DNA of 64,000 nucleotides from contig CP136061.1 of assembly GCA_032622095.1 (NCBI GenBank), positions 3,782,001 to 3,846,000 of the forward strand. Direction: 5' to 3'. The DNA comes from Siphonodentalium dalli (lineage: Eukaryota; Mollusca; Scaphopoda; Gadilida; Siphonodentaliidae). Within the stretch, counting starts at the first letter, position 1. Every line of letters begins with the position of its first letter. The translations under genes and the position numbers were made by a program. This document shows positions 25,801 through 37,728 of the stretch, piece by piece. Below the pieces are notes generated by a model, which worked only from the letters and a program-made list of their open reading frames with translations, was not told the origin of the DNA and made no database searches.

Positions 25801-27400
25801 TTTGTATAAGTCTCTGCCGGTAAGCACTATGTATACAGGTTATATAGAGATGTTGCGGGTAGCAAGGTTCCAGGAGAAGTGAAGTCCTCGCTCCCGAGAA
25901 CGGGTAGTTATTTTCTAGTGTTGGTGGTATCATGTGTCCATATACGGTATGATGTGTCATTATATCCACGTGATATATACGTTCACTATAGCGTATATCA
26001 CACTGTTGTTACTGGATTGTTCTATTCATTTACTCATACCTGTGTTGTACAGTGAGTGCAACCAGTCATCAGCAATTAGGGTATGATCTTGTTATTTATG
26101 TGTGTACGCTCATATTCATCGTATTATTTGTATATCTCCTGCACATTGTGCTTATCATTATATTAACCCTATTAATACAGACAACGGGGAATGGAAGATT
26201 ATCCCAGATCCGGGAACACATCAAACTATATCTACCATACTATCTTATGTACTATCGGACACTAACTACGGGGACTGGTCGTTGATCCCGCTGTGTTTTG
26301 TTCTATACACGAGTGCAACCCAATGTAGGGCACTCGTGTCTAACGCAATGTGCCCCTGGCATGTGATTCTCTTGCCATTTTTCGCCATATTTGAGTATAT
26401 ATATATATTGTTTTCCTTATAAATGTATAGTGTATATAATCTCAACAGAGGCGGTATTAAAGATATATATAATAGTGGTGAATAAAAGCTAAGTTGACCC
26501 AATGTGGATACGGTATAAATGTGGGATTACAGTCAAATACATCATATATTTATAGCAACCACCCCGGTGGGTGTTTATACCTAAGGCGTGTGTGAATGAT
26601 GACGTCATATGATTTTTCTATATATATTTCTATACGATGGAACGATTTTCAGGAAAGAGTGTATGCATTTTTTCGGAATTAACACGTGACTTCCGCTCGT
26701 CACTGCGCAGAATCCAGCAGAAACTACAGTACAGGGTGCTCAGATATAGCGGTGGAATACTCGGACAACAACTGATCAAATTAATTCCCAGGTTCTAGGT
26801 CAGAGTACTCAGTTCTTACCGAGAATTAAATACAGTTTTTTCATCTGATAAAATTCATTGTGATATTACAAGCATAATAAGTAAATAACTAATTATTCCC
26901 CGTCTAGCGACCGCCCTGCAATCCGGCTTACGGCAATTTAAGTGGTCCAGAAATTACTACCATATGATATATCCCATAGCCTTCACCTTGAACTTCGCCG
27001 CCATAGCAAACAGTTTTTGACAAATCGACAGTATTGCTCGCTTGATTTCGTGAATTAAGTTTTCTCCACTTCAACACTGTCGACAATTACTGAATTATGC
27101 TGTTGTGAACTGTTAGAGACAACACTGATAAAGATTCAAGAATCATTCAATCAACCAGTGAACCAAAACGTTCAACTTTCAACAGTTGAAGTTCATCATC
27201 ATGGAAATTTAAAAAAATCAAACGATTCAATTTCAAAGAAAGAATTCTGTGTTGCGGCGTGCAATGTATAGGCCTATTGCAATTGTAGTATGTTTCCTAA
27301 TTCACAGTTACCGTCTTATCATGTGTGATTCAATCAGTCCATAACTGATTACAATTCAAGGAAGTGATATCTGATGAAGATTTTGGCGGTGCTGTTGTGA
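22867..27400. other. Gene-poor stretch with dispersed repeat scraps
   Basis: No supported gene. At about 24930-25210 there is a scrap of the ggttggaaatttcc / gggacgtggct family also seen at 17.3-18.9 kb. Other short frames have no recognisable content. Confidence 0.4.
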
Positions 27401-27524
27401 ACACATACATGGTCCTGGATCGAGGCATTTTTATTCAAATCCAAGTTTTTTAAAGGTAGGTCTGTTTGCTTAAAAAATTTAATTTTGATTTAATGTTATT
27501 CATTTAATCGTTTTTCATCATTTG

Positions 27525-28230
27525 ACAATTTGTCGTCATTCGTTACTGTCGTCAGTGCCACAGTCAGTGTGTACGTTTGTCGTCATTCCTGTTTGGTTGT
27601 CGTCTATCGACTATCGTTTTTCGTCCTTGGTAGTTTGTCGTCGTGTTTATTGTTGGTCATTCGTTTTCATCCTTTGTTTATTTGTCATCAGTCGTGTTTT
27701 TCGTTGCAAGTACACTGCGACCCAATTGTAGTTATCCAGTGTGGAGCCGCGGCGTACAATGTAGTTGCATTTTGGCCACGGTGGCAATACTATTACTAAC
27801 TGCACTGTGGTTAAGTGGAAACTAGTTTTGTCCAGCAGGGTACATTATATCCCGTAGATTTTCGACTAGGATTGCCTATTAAAGCACAAACCAGGCGAAC
27901 GAAAAATACATGTACCATAGGTTACACATAATTTTGAAACCTGCAGGCCTGGGTCGATGTGTTTGTCGTCCAGACATTTTTCGTCGTCGATCATTCGACA
28001 TTGTGTTTATCGTTGGCCGTTTGTTTTTTCGTCATCAGTAATTTTTGGTCATCGATCGTTCGATATCGTGTTTAATAGTCATTGGCCGTTTGTTTTTCGT
28101 CATCAGTCATTTTTCGTTGTCGGTCAGTATTTTGCTTTGTTGTTTTTTGTCATTTGTCATCGTCATTTATCGGGCATTTGCCACCATTCGTCAGCCAGTG
28201 TGTTTTTTCGTTAGTTGTTTTTATTGTCCT
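27525..28230 (+). repeat. Degenerate TCGTC-rich low-complexity repeat
   Basis: Two blocks (27525-27720 and 27955-28230) are composed of variants of tcgtcattcgt and tcgtcatcagt. Several overlapping plus-strand frames arise from it; the longest runs from 28045 to 28569 and extends past the repeat. Confidence 0.65.
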
Positions 28231-28540
28231 TCATTAGACGTTGGTTGGTTTTCGGAACTTCTGCAGTCCTTCGAATTTGGAAAACGTAGGTGCCCGATAT
28301 ATCGCTCGGAGCTTTTGGGATTTGCGCGCGCCTTTTTTGAGGGAGCACAATTCAAATTAACATCGATGAAATTATTACTGAATAAAGACAAACACAAGTA
28401 TAATGGTATATTGGTATGCACACGTTTAATTCCAAGTGTGGCAACAGAAACAGAAATAAAAACATTTGTTTATATTGTACATTTAGTCCACATGATGATA
28501 ACATCAACAATCCCGGTGAATCTGATCATGGTAATTAGTC

Positions 28541-28872
28541 GGTTGGCGATTATCGCAATACGATACTAGTAGGGGAACACATTGTGCGTAACGTAACTAT
28601 CACAAGTATAACGTATGATGATAACATCGCCAGTTTCATGGTTCAGACGTTTTAAACAAATCATCTTCGGCTTGTTTTATTTTATTTTTTATGAAAAACT
28701 TAAAAGAATAATATTAAAACGAGGTGATATATATATATAACAACAAACAGAATCAAATTAGCCATTTTCCTGTGAAACCCAGAACAGGCAAGCTACGGTA
28801 GGTACAAAAATTGGTGATATCTGAGTACGAACGTCGGATTGTTCCCCTATCGTATTGCGATAATCGCCAACC
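28541..28872. repeat. Foldback element 1 (28.5 kb)
   Basis: The arms ggttggcgattatcgcaata... (28541-28565) and its reverse complement (28848-28872) are perfect over 25 bp. A further aggggaaca/tgttcccct pair is offset by a small insertion. No coding interior. Confidence 0.65.
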
Positions 28873-28937
28873 TAATTGGTCGACTTCCGCATCTGAGAGC
28901 GCATGCTCATCAGACTCGCTTAAAGTTTCAGAAAAGG

Positions 28938-29194
28938 CTGAATGGAATCAGGATAGGCAGGTCCGGTCTATGCATGTGTCATTTTTTGACGCGCACGACA
29001 AGAGGATCGAACACTTCCACAACTGTTCTAGTTTGGGTCAAACACGCACAATGCGTTGTCAAGCTGATCAAATTGACCGTATGGTTTACGGAACTTTAGT
29101 TAAGCGGAACGCTCAGTTTTATTTGACAAAATATTATTACATTAAAAACTGCGCATGCGCAGACCGGACCTGCCTATCCTGATTCCATTCAGTG
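28938..29194. mobile_element. Foldback element 2 (28.9 kb), MITE-like
   Basis: Inverted repeats of about 32 perfect bp begin ctgaatggaatcaggatagg at the left end, with the reverse complement at 29163-29194. The arms extend inward into a gcatg/catgc match. The interior is about 190 bp. No clear target duplication was found. Confidence 0.7.
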
Positions 29195-29747
29195 CCCACC
29201 TAAAGGTTCATACTCGGAAGTGTAATCCTAATCGTATCACTGCTGAGAAAGATACATGGTGAATAGTCTTGTCGGCGTTTAACCATTGGTGTGTTTTGTT
29301 TGTTAAAATCTCGTTCACTGGTTGCAAATTTCGAGGTGCGCATTTGAAAATAGAGCGGAAGAAGTCAGTCACATCACTTGGTCTATTATATTATATTATA
29401 TTTTGGAATTTCTGTCTGTGTGTTATAGACTCGAAAACTGCACAACTGATCTGGCTAAAATTTGGTAATCCAAAGGTCTACTGTACATGTACTTTGATCC
29501 CGGGAACTATATGGGTAGGTATAATTGCATGTGCGACTGTGTTCGTGACTGCGACCTCGATATATACTCATACATTGATACCGGTAGGCAACGTTGTTCC
29601 CTAAATAGCCTGGATGAAGCCAGGCACATCAGCTACTGTATATGTACATATATACATGTAATAAATAATAATTTAGAAATAACAGTTACCAAATTATGAA
29701 AATTTCCTCAAGAATATACTAATAGTGTGAATATTGATCCTATTATG

Positions 29748-30092
29748 CAGAGGCGGACTGGCCGATCGGGAGACCGGTAAATTTCCCGATGGGCCGGAGG
29801 CCGGAAAAATTCTGATTCCACGTGATTTTCTATCAAGCGAGAATCCGAGGGGTTTTTTTTACGGTTTGGGTGGGGGGTATATGTGTATGGGCCGCCCAAC
29901 CACAACTTGGGCCGCAAATGAAACCGACGTGGGCCGCCACATGTGTTGTTTAACCAGCCGTGTATACAATAAGATGGTACTCTTCTCACATAAATTCATG
30001 AGGGCAGAGGCGGACTGCATGGCCGATCGGGAGACCGGGAAAATTCCGGACGTGGGCCGCCACATGTGTTGTTTAACCAGCCGAATTGGCTG
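29748..30092. repeat. Direct repeat with gcagaggcggactg units
   Basis: The phrase gcagaggcggactg...gccgatcgggagaccgg occurs at 29748 and again at 30004. gacgtgggccgccacatgtg and the bases after it occur at 29926 and about 30049. Two units of about 256 and 90 bp. Confidence 0.7.
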
Positions 30093-30169
30093 ATCGTAAT
30101 TTTGACATTAAATGAACTTGTCGGCATCATATAACACCACGTAAAGACCCCATTAATCTCGAGATTTTA

Positions 30170-30640
30170 ACGGTAACTCCCAGCTGTAAATCCCAAAAAA
30201 ATTCTTACGCACCCCTCCCCCAATTGAAATTTACAAGAAAATAGGAACGCTTCAGTTGATGCCAGTCTAGTTTATCGGATTCGAGAATTTCTTGTATAGT
30301 TTTCAAAATGTTCTCACCCCGGGCCGAACAACCATGAACAGCCCGGTGTGTCCTGGTCTCTTGTCCGTAGCCGTGTGCATTTATCTGGAGTTAGACCGCT
30401 ATATGTTAGATTTTATGCAATTTTTCAGGTAAAAATATGTGAATGGTCTCATACCGGGAATATATAGAACCATGGTTTATGAATATATATGATATTAGAC
30501 CAGAGGTGCAAATGGAATTATGCAAAAACATGTATTTGGTCTGCATCTGATGCAAGGGGGGGGGGGTGCAAATGGAATTATGCAAAAATATGTATTTGGT
30601 CTGATTCAAGGGGGGGGTGCAGTTGGAATTTTCCAAGGTA
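30170..30640 (-). repeat. Inverted copy of the 17.3-kb repeat family
   Basis: Read on the minus strand it repeats the order seen at 17470-17660: accatggttctatattccc, tatgagaccatt, tatctggagttagacc complement, then the cacaccgggc hairpin. It contains two internal copies of gcaaatggaattatgcaaaa with poly-G runs. Confidence 0.65.
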
Positions 30641-31199
30641 GACTGTGGCTTATACCGGTAATGCAGTATGTTGTAAACAAACAACAAAAGTTCATATACT
30701 GGTACTAGTACATGTACATGTACATGCAGTGGGGGTCTACTCGGTGTTGAGTGTTTTGCTTATCGCATACTCTTTACATACATGTACATGTAATGTTTGT
30801 TTACGTAAGATGACTTTTGCTTACAAACAATGTAACACAAAGTACTAACATAACATTATGATAACAACATGCTGAAATTAATGTGGTACATGTACCGGTA
30901 TTTATGATTTGTATAAGAACAAGGTTTGATTATTATAATATTAATTCTGTATTAAATATGGTGGTTTTAATGGATCATGGATGTGACTATTTTAACACAA
31001 TACCCAGCGCCAACACTTACCCGACCTTTAGAAAGATCCTCATGGACATATATCATAATTTTCTTCAACGTCTGGTGTGACAACCCGCTAATACCTGTAG
31101 ACCGTGTTATCATAACCGAACGGCAGTGACCGTTTACATACCACTGTCATCATGTCATTGCCAATTCATTAAATGCGACACATCACATATTCATTATTA
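30641..31199. other. Gene-free stretch
   Basis: No gene seen. It is rich in acatgtacatgt palindromes. Confidence 0.4.
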
Positions 31200-31202
31200 G
31201 CT

Positions 31203-33695
31203 CATCTTACTTTGTAAGTTTGAGCTATTGCCATGGGTTGGCATCCGTCGTGCGTGTGTACATGTACATGTATGTCCGTCAACAATTTCCTTTGGCGCGG
31301 GCTACAGGTCGTACATTTGGTCTGATCTTTAGGAAATTTTTCAAGAATGTTGACATTGACATGTAGATGGGAATGAGTCATTTTGGGGTCATTGGCCAAA
31401 AAACATGGCCGCTGACGGCCATCTTTGATTTCAAAATTAAATCAATTGGCGCGGTCTACAGGTCGTACTGTTTGTCTAATCATCATGAAATTTTTCATGG
31501 ATGTTAATAATGACATGTAGATGGGAATGAGTCATTTTGGGGTCGTTCGGCCGAAAAAACAAGGCCACCAGCAGCCATCTTGGATTTTACTCTTTGCATG
31601 ACTAAATCCTTTGGCACAGGCTTCAAGTCCTTACTTTGGTCAGATCATTATGAAATTTGTCATGAATGTTGACATTGACATGTAGATGGGAATGAGTCAT
31701 TTTGGGGTCATTTGGCCAAAAAACATGGCTGCTGGTGGCCATCTTGGATTTTACTCTTTGCATCACTAAATCCTTTGACACATCCTACAGACCACATCTC
31801 TGATCCCATCATCACCAAACTTCATATGGATCATCGGGGTGACCTCTAGATGGGAACGATTCATTTTGTGGTCATTTGGCCAAAAAACATGGCCACCGTC
31901 AGCCATCTTGAATTTTACTCTTTGCATCACTAAATAATTTCGCGCGGTCTACAGGTCGTATCTTTGGTCGGATCTTTATGAAATTTGTCATGAATGTTGA
32001 AATTGACATGTAGATGGGAACGAGCCATTTTGGGGTCATTCGGCCAAAAAACATGGCCGCTGGTGGCCATGTTGGATTTCAAATTTGAATCCATTGGCAC
32101 GGGCTACAGGCCGTACTGTTTGTTTGATCATCATAAAATTTGTCATGAATGTTGACATTTACATGTAGATGGGAACGAGTAATTTTAGGATCAATCAGCC
32201 AAAAAACATGGCCGCTGGTGGCCATATTGGATTTTACTCTTTGCATCACTAAATCCTTTGACACATCCTACAGACCACATCCCTGATCCGATCATCACCA
32301 AACTTCATATGGATCATCGGGGTGACCTCTTGGTGGGTATGAGTCATTTTGGGGTCATTCGGCCAAAAAACATGGCCGCCGGCAGCCATATTGGATTTTA
32401 CTCTTTGCATCACTAAATACTTTGACACACCCTACATACCACATCCCTGATCTGATCATCACCAAACTTCATATGGATCATCAGGGTGACCTCTTGATGG
32501 GTATGAGTCATTCTGGGGTCATTCAGCAAAAATATATGGCCACCAATGGCCATTTTGGATTTTACTCTTTGTATGACTAAATATTGCTACAAAATCCATT
32601 AGCATGGGCTATAGACCTATCTGTTTTTTTTTATCTTCATGAAATTTGTCATGGATGTTGACATTGACATGTAGATGGGAAACGAGTCATTTTGGGATCA
32701 TTCGGCAAAAAAACATGGCCGCCGGTGGCCATTTTAGAATTTACTCTTTGCATCACTAAATCCTTTGGTACACCCTACAGACCACATCCTATCATTATGA
32801 AACTTGTCATGAATGTTAATATTGATATGTAGATGGGAACGAGTAATTTTGGGGGTCATTCAGCCATCTTGGATTTCAAAATTGAATCCGTTGACGCGGG
32901 CTACAGGCCGTACTGCTGTACTGTTTGTCTGATCTTCATAAAAATTATCATGGATGTTGACAGGTCGGATCATAATGAAATTTGTGATGAATGTTAACAA
33001 TTACTTGTAAATGCAAACAAGTCTTTTTGGGATCATTCAGCAAAAAAACATGGCTGTCAGCGGCCATCTTGGATTTTACTATTTGCATAACTAGGCCTTT
33101 CCACATTCCTAATCACTCCATTGACTGTAACACATGAAATTATTCCCTTTCCAATTTGAGCTACAGTGTCATTGACACTTTCATTAAATTTGTCATGGAT
33201 GTTAAAATTGACATAGATGGGAAACGAGTAATTTTGGGGTTGTTCAGCCAAAAACATGGCCACCAGCAGCCATCTTGGATTATACTCGTTGCATGACTAA
33301 ATTCTTTGTCAAGGGCTACAAGTCTTATCTTTGGTCAAATCATTTACATGTAGATGGGAAAAGATTCATTTTGAATTCAATCAAGAAACCCGGTCGCCAG
33401 CAGCCATCTTGTATTTTACTCTTTGCACGACTAAATCCTTTGACATGGGCTACAGGTCGTATCTTTTGTTGGATCATCATGAAATTTGTGAAGGATGTTA
33501 ACAATGACATGTAAATAGGAAGGAGTCTTTTTTGGGTCATTTGGCAAAAAAAACATGGCTGTCGCGGCCATCTTGGATTTTAATCTTTGCATAACTAGGC
33601 CTTTCAACTTTCCACATTCCTAATTGCTCCATTAACTGTAACACATGAAATTATTTCCTTTCCACATTGAGCTACAGTGTCATTGACACTTTCAT
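31203..33695. repeat. Tandem array of ~165-bp units
   Basis: About 14 diverged units, each with gacatgtagatgggaatgag, cattttggggtcatt, aaaaaacatggccgc, ggccatcttggattttactc and tttgcatcactaaatcc. A ggcc-based inverted repeat (catggcc...ggccat) recurs in most units. A longer segment (about 33060-33185) recurs at 33567-33690, so there is a higher-order duplication. Open frames within it are artefacts of the repeat. Confidence 0.85.
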
Positions 33696-33699
33696 AATT

Positions 33700-34298
33700 A
33701 CATTTCAGTCAATTCACATTTTCAGCTGCATATATGTAAACCAATTTCATCATTAAAGAAATTGCAAATTCATCGTTGATCATCATCTCAACATTTCATT
33801 AAAGTGAGACTTTATGTTCACACATCGATTCATTCAGGCAACATTTTTTCCATTTCTACACTGGTCATTGCATTGATCGTCTTCAATGGGGATAATATAT
33901 AACTCTATATGTATATCATCGTTAACTATTAAAGTGAAATTTCTCTTCCACCCAATCGATATTGCATTAAAATGACGCTTCATATTCATTACACTTCATT
34001 CAATAATTTCTGTTTGTACATGTACATCGCTTATTGCATTGATTGCCTTCAGGTAAGGTAATCTATGTCCGACTCAAAATATTAAAGTGACGCATCATAT
34101 TCACAACACTTCATTCCATAATTTCTTTTCCTACATACTTGTAGTTTACATGTACTAGTATTGCATTGATTGCCTGCAGCTAAGGTAATCTATGACCGAC
34201 TCAAATAATACAAATATTAAAGGCATTCCATTTCCATCCATTAATATTAATTTAATTCTAAGGAAACTTCTGCTGTGATATATATATGTATATATACA
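33700..34298. other. Gene-free stretch
   Basis: Loose repetition of ttaaagtga and tgcattgattgcct phrases (about 33990-34210). No gene. Confidence 0.4.
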
Positions 34299-34300
34299 TA

Positions 34301-34817
34301 CAGGGTACTACATGTGCTACACCACTCGGAGAAATGTCTGTGTCATCACACTAAAATACCATGTTAGAACTTGAATTGATATATTCGTAATCGTATATAG
34401 TCACCAATAGCCAGGTTACTACCGTAGTACCTGACATTGCCCATCTAGTGAACTATTCAAACACAACAGGCCTGGTTGATTTCGCTGTGGGATGATGGTT
34501 CACTTCCATCCTCAAGCTATGGCATAATTTTGTTCTGACGTGCAGGGGTAGATATGCTTGAGGCCCCACCACAGTTCAATTTACACCAGGTTCTCAGCTA
34601 TTATGATCTTATGTTCGAACTTTACTTATATGTTTGGACTGATCATAACCATGATTTTAATGCTGGGTTTGAATAGTTCACCGGATGGACAATGTCTGCT
34701 ACTACCGTAGTAACCCGGCTATTGGTGACTATATACGATAACGAATATATCAATCCAAGTTCTAACATGGTATTTGTGTGACGACACAGACATTTCTCCG
34801 AGTGGTGTAGTACCCTG
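34301..34817. mobile_element. Foldback DNA element with TA target site
   Basis: Imperfect inverted repeats of about 165 bp begin CAGGGTACTAC at both ends and leave about 180 bp between them. TA lies on both sides (34299-34300, 34818-34819), as expected of Tc1/mariner-type insertion. That assignment is inference. No transposase. Confidence 0.72.
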
Positions 34818-34819
34818 TA

Positions 34820-35941
34820 CGGAACATCCTATAATTATTGTAATATTGAATTTAATGATCAACTTGGTGGTTGCTCCATTACGTGTCACGTACGATCATA
34901 TTACAGTATTGATCGTGGTAGTAATATGTATTTGGCACACATCAGAACAAAACATATGTCTCTTACTATCACGATAAATTATATCAGCTGAAAAAGCAAT
35001 ATACAGCACCACCCTATTTGACAAACCACTGACAATGAATCCCGAAGAGGGACCATGCAGTTTGGCTAACAACATGAATTATGGTCATATTCCCTACTAT
35101 ACGATACCAACATAAAGAGATTCATAAGTAGTATAGACCCACCACATACTGTTAAAATATACCCGTCAGTTTAACGGTGTCAGACCGCGAAACGTGCATG
35201 ACAGCCAACTGTTGACGGTTAGGCTGTAGCATAATTATTCATTGGTACAAAACCGTTTGGGTAACTGACAGACTGTAACCAGAAACTATCAGACCGTGGT
35301 GTGTTGTTACCATTCAACACACTTTAATTAACACCGATACCGTATATAACTAATAAAGGTCAGACCATTGTTTTGTTTTTTCGCTGTTCATTACCGATCA
35401 CCGTTATGTGGTTTTAAGGACCAATGCTCGGCGGAGGAAGATTCAGTATCATAATTTTACGAATAAGGTTCCATAGTTTTATATGAAACAAGGTTTGCTC
35501 GAATTCCCAATTGATAGACAATCAAATTGCATGCACACAACTACACATGCAATTGATCATTGGTCAAATTGAGGTTACACAGAGTTAAAACGCTCACTAA
35601 AATACATGTACCGGCATGACAATTATTCAGGTTGAGAATTCTAGGTATTTGATCTTTGTTGAATTCTGCTTGATTCATTCATTCTTCACATATGTTATTT
35701 CGTCTGAGGCAAACATGCAGTATAGCCATTGACATATGTCACAGTAGTCAGTAGACCTACACACAAATTATAAATGATGAACACGCATTATAGCAGTCAA
35801 TCAGAGAGCAATATCAATCAAAATCCAAAAACTCACAAGAGACCAATTTAATGCATGTGTTTATATCTATAACAAGTAATGAAAACAAAGATGTAATGTT
35901 GATGCATTATTGAATGATCAATTGACCACAGCCCTACTAAC

Positions 35942-35944
<3 letters not shown>
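34820..35944. other. Gene-free stretch
   Basis: No gene or clear repeat found. Confidence 0.4.

Positions 35945-36002
<58 letters not shown>
35945..36002. repeat. (AT)n microsatellite
   Basis: About 58 bp of uninterrupted AT, directly at the 5' border of the Penelope-like remnant. Confidence 0.97.
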
Positions 36003-36004
<2 letters not shown>

Positions 36005-36452
36005 ACGAAAGCAAAGTTCACAACTGATGGGATTCCAAATCATATAGTCAGCAAATGTGGTGACAAACGGTGTGGAACATGCAATTACCTTCACACTGGA
36101 AGGTCACTGACATTAAAAAAATGGAATGACAATCTATCTGAATATATCTATGGACTGTAACTCGGAAGATATTATATATATATTATGTATTGTCTGTCAT
36201 GGATGTTCGGAGAGTTATATCGGAGAAACAGGCAATAAATTACTAGAAAGAACGCGGATCCTTAGACAACAGATAAATCAACCAGAATATCGCAAAATTT
36301 CACTGAGTGAACATTTAGATGAATGTGGAAAGAAACGATATTCGATCTTCCCATTCCAAAAACTGTTCTCAGCAAACAGAATACGCCGAACACGGAAGGA
36401 AGATTTCAACGCTGATCACTTCCGATGCAAACTAAATGCGCCCAGGAAATGA
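36003..36452 (+). pseudogene. Penelope-like element 3' end, GIY-YIG endonuclease remnant
   Basis: The first part reads (frame of 36003) into the cysteine linker KCGDKRCGTCNY that precedes the endonuclease of Penelope-like elements. After a frame change in an A7 run (36115-36121) the frame from 36126 encodes the GIY-YIG domain: DCNSEDIIYILC, then CHGCSESYIGETGNKLLERT and SEHLDECGK. It ends at TGA 36450-36452. The reverse transcriptase part is missing, so the copy is 5' truncated at the AT microsatellite. Penelope elements use this domain to nick the target (family knowledge). The LTR element inserted 12 bp after the stop; the original 3' flank resumes at 50190. Confidence 0.82.
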
Positions 36453-36460
36453 CGCTGTGT

Positions 36461-36464
36461 AAAG
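36461..36464. other. Target-site duplication, left copy (aaag)
   Basis: aaag directly abuts the LTR and matches 50190-50193. Confidence 0.9.
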
Positions 36465-36920
36465 TGTGAGGTAATGAACACATAGATATAGTAGGTACAA
36501 GTCTTTATTATGTTGTGAATAAGATATGCAGTGTGTACAAATATAATGATCAATAGTCGCCGCGAAATGATGTCCCCGAATGGGTGATGCCTGGTGTGAA
36601 TGATGCCTGGATATGATCTAGGGAGGAGATGAGTCTAGTGAAAGCATGAGGTGATGGGATGTGGTTGTCTCTTATATACTATTTGGGACGCATATTAGAT
36701 GAGGCGTTTGGCAATACACATCGGGATTGGTTCCTTCGTTATGGGCATTTCCCTTGACCATATTTGGGAGCCATCTTCATTGTGTGTATATCTTCGCTGA
36801 GATTAAGACGTGTGAGGTTTCGAGAACCGAACACGAATATCTGAGTTTGGGGTTTTATATATTGGGACATTCGTATAGTTTGAATCAAGTTGTGAGATTA
36901 TAATGGGTAGTTATCTCACA
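36465..36920 (-). repeat. 3' LTR
   Basis: 456 bp, apparently identical to 49734-50189. On the minus strand it begins TGTGAGATAACTACCC and ends ATTACCTCACA. The TATA-like agtatataagag lies at 36669-36680 and the AATAAA signal at 36504-36509. Confidence 0.97.
36504..36509 (-). terminator. AATAAA polyadenylation signal in 3' LTR
   Basis: aataaa on the minus strand, about 40 bp before the LTR end. The same signal is conserved in the solo LTR at 10.7 kb. Confidence 0.75.
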
Positions 36921-36936
36921 TATGTCCCCCACCCGT
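36921..36936 (-). promoter_or_regulatory. Polypurine tract
   Basis: The sense strand reads acgggtgggggacata directly before the 3' LTR. It is purine-rich with a G5 run and is placed where plus-strand DNA synthesis is primed in LTR elements. Confidence 0.7.
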
Positions 36937-37728
36937 GTAAGATTTTTAGCGCAGCGGAAAATCTTATGTAACATCAAAATTATGGACCTAACTGGGGTAA
37001 TTGTGATCATGTAATGTGGATGAGGCTGAAATGAAGTATAATAACATTGATTGTGGTGAAGTTATGATTAATACATGTGGAACAAAGTTGTCTTAAAATG
37101 ATGATATGCAATATTAAGTTGTCTTAAAATGATGATACGCAATATTATGAGATTATGAAATAAATGGTGGGAAAAGCATATATGGGTTGGTATATAAAAT
37201 GATCGTGCAAGCAGTCATAATGCGTGCTATATTGATATGTAGGATCAGGTATGATAATAGAATATAGAGATACAAGTATGAGAAGTAATGAATATAACAA
37301 TACGGTAATAGTGCATGGTATGTTTTGTAAATGATGAACATTGGTGATGTATTATATAAATGCATGTTGTGTTGTTAATAAAATCATGACGATATGTATA
37401 CATTCGGTATTGTGGTAATGAGAGACCAAATGTTTCTCATCTGCCGTCAATTGCACAGGGAATTGTTGAGAGCATGTGTCAGAGGTGAAATATTGTTTGG
37501 AGTGTGGTATATGAGGCTTTGATTAATGCGTTTGTTGATAGTTGGCGAGATCCATGACCAATGTTATTGAAGATAATCGGCGGTCAGTTGTCTAACTCTT
37601 GGGATTGGCACGTGTCATAATGGCGTTAGCATATGCAGCTGACGTGGTATGCATGCAGTAACGATATTAGAATTAGTCTGTGGGTTTGTGCCCCTTATAG
37701 GAAAAAAATGGTATTATTGGGAAAATTA
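36937..37728 (-). other. 3' untranslated region of the LTR element
   Basis: About 790 bp between the env stop and the polypurine tract, with a short direct repeat (gttgtcttaaaatgatgata, twice near 37090-37140). The frame 37153-37365 shows no recognisable content. Confidence 0.6.

Noticed and set aside
28045-28569. 174-codon plus-strand open frame
   Set aside because: First third is TCGTC low-complexity repeat and the rest overlaps the 28.5-kb foldback; no recognisable protein.
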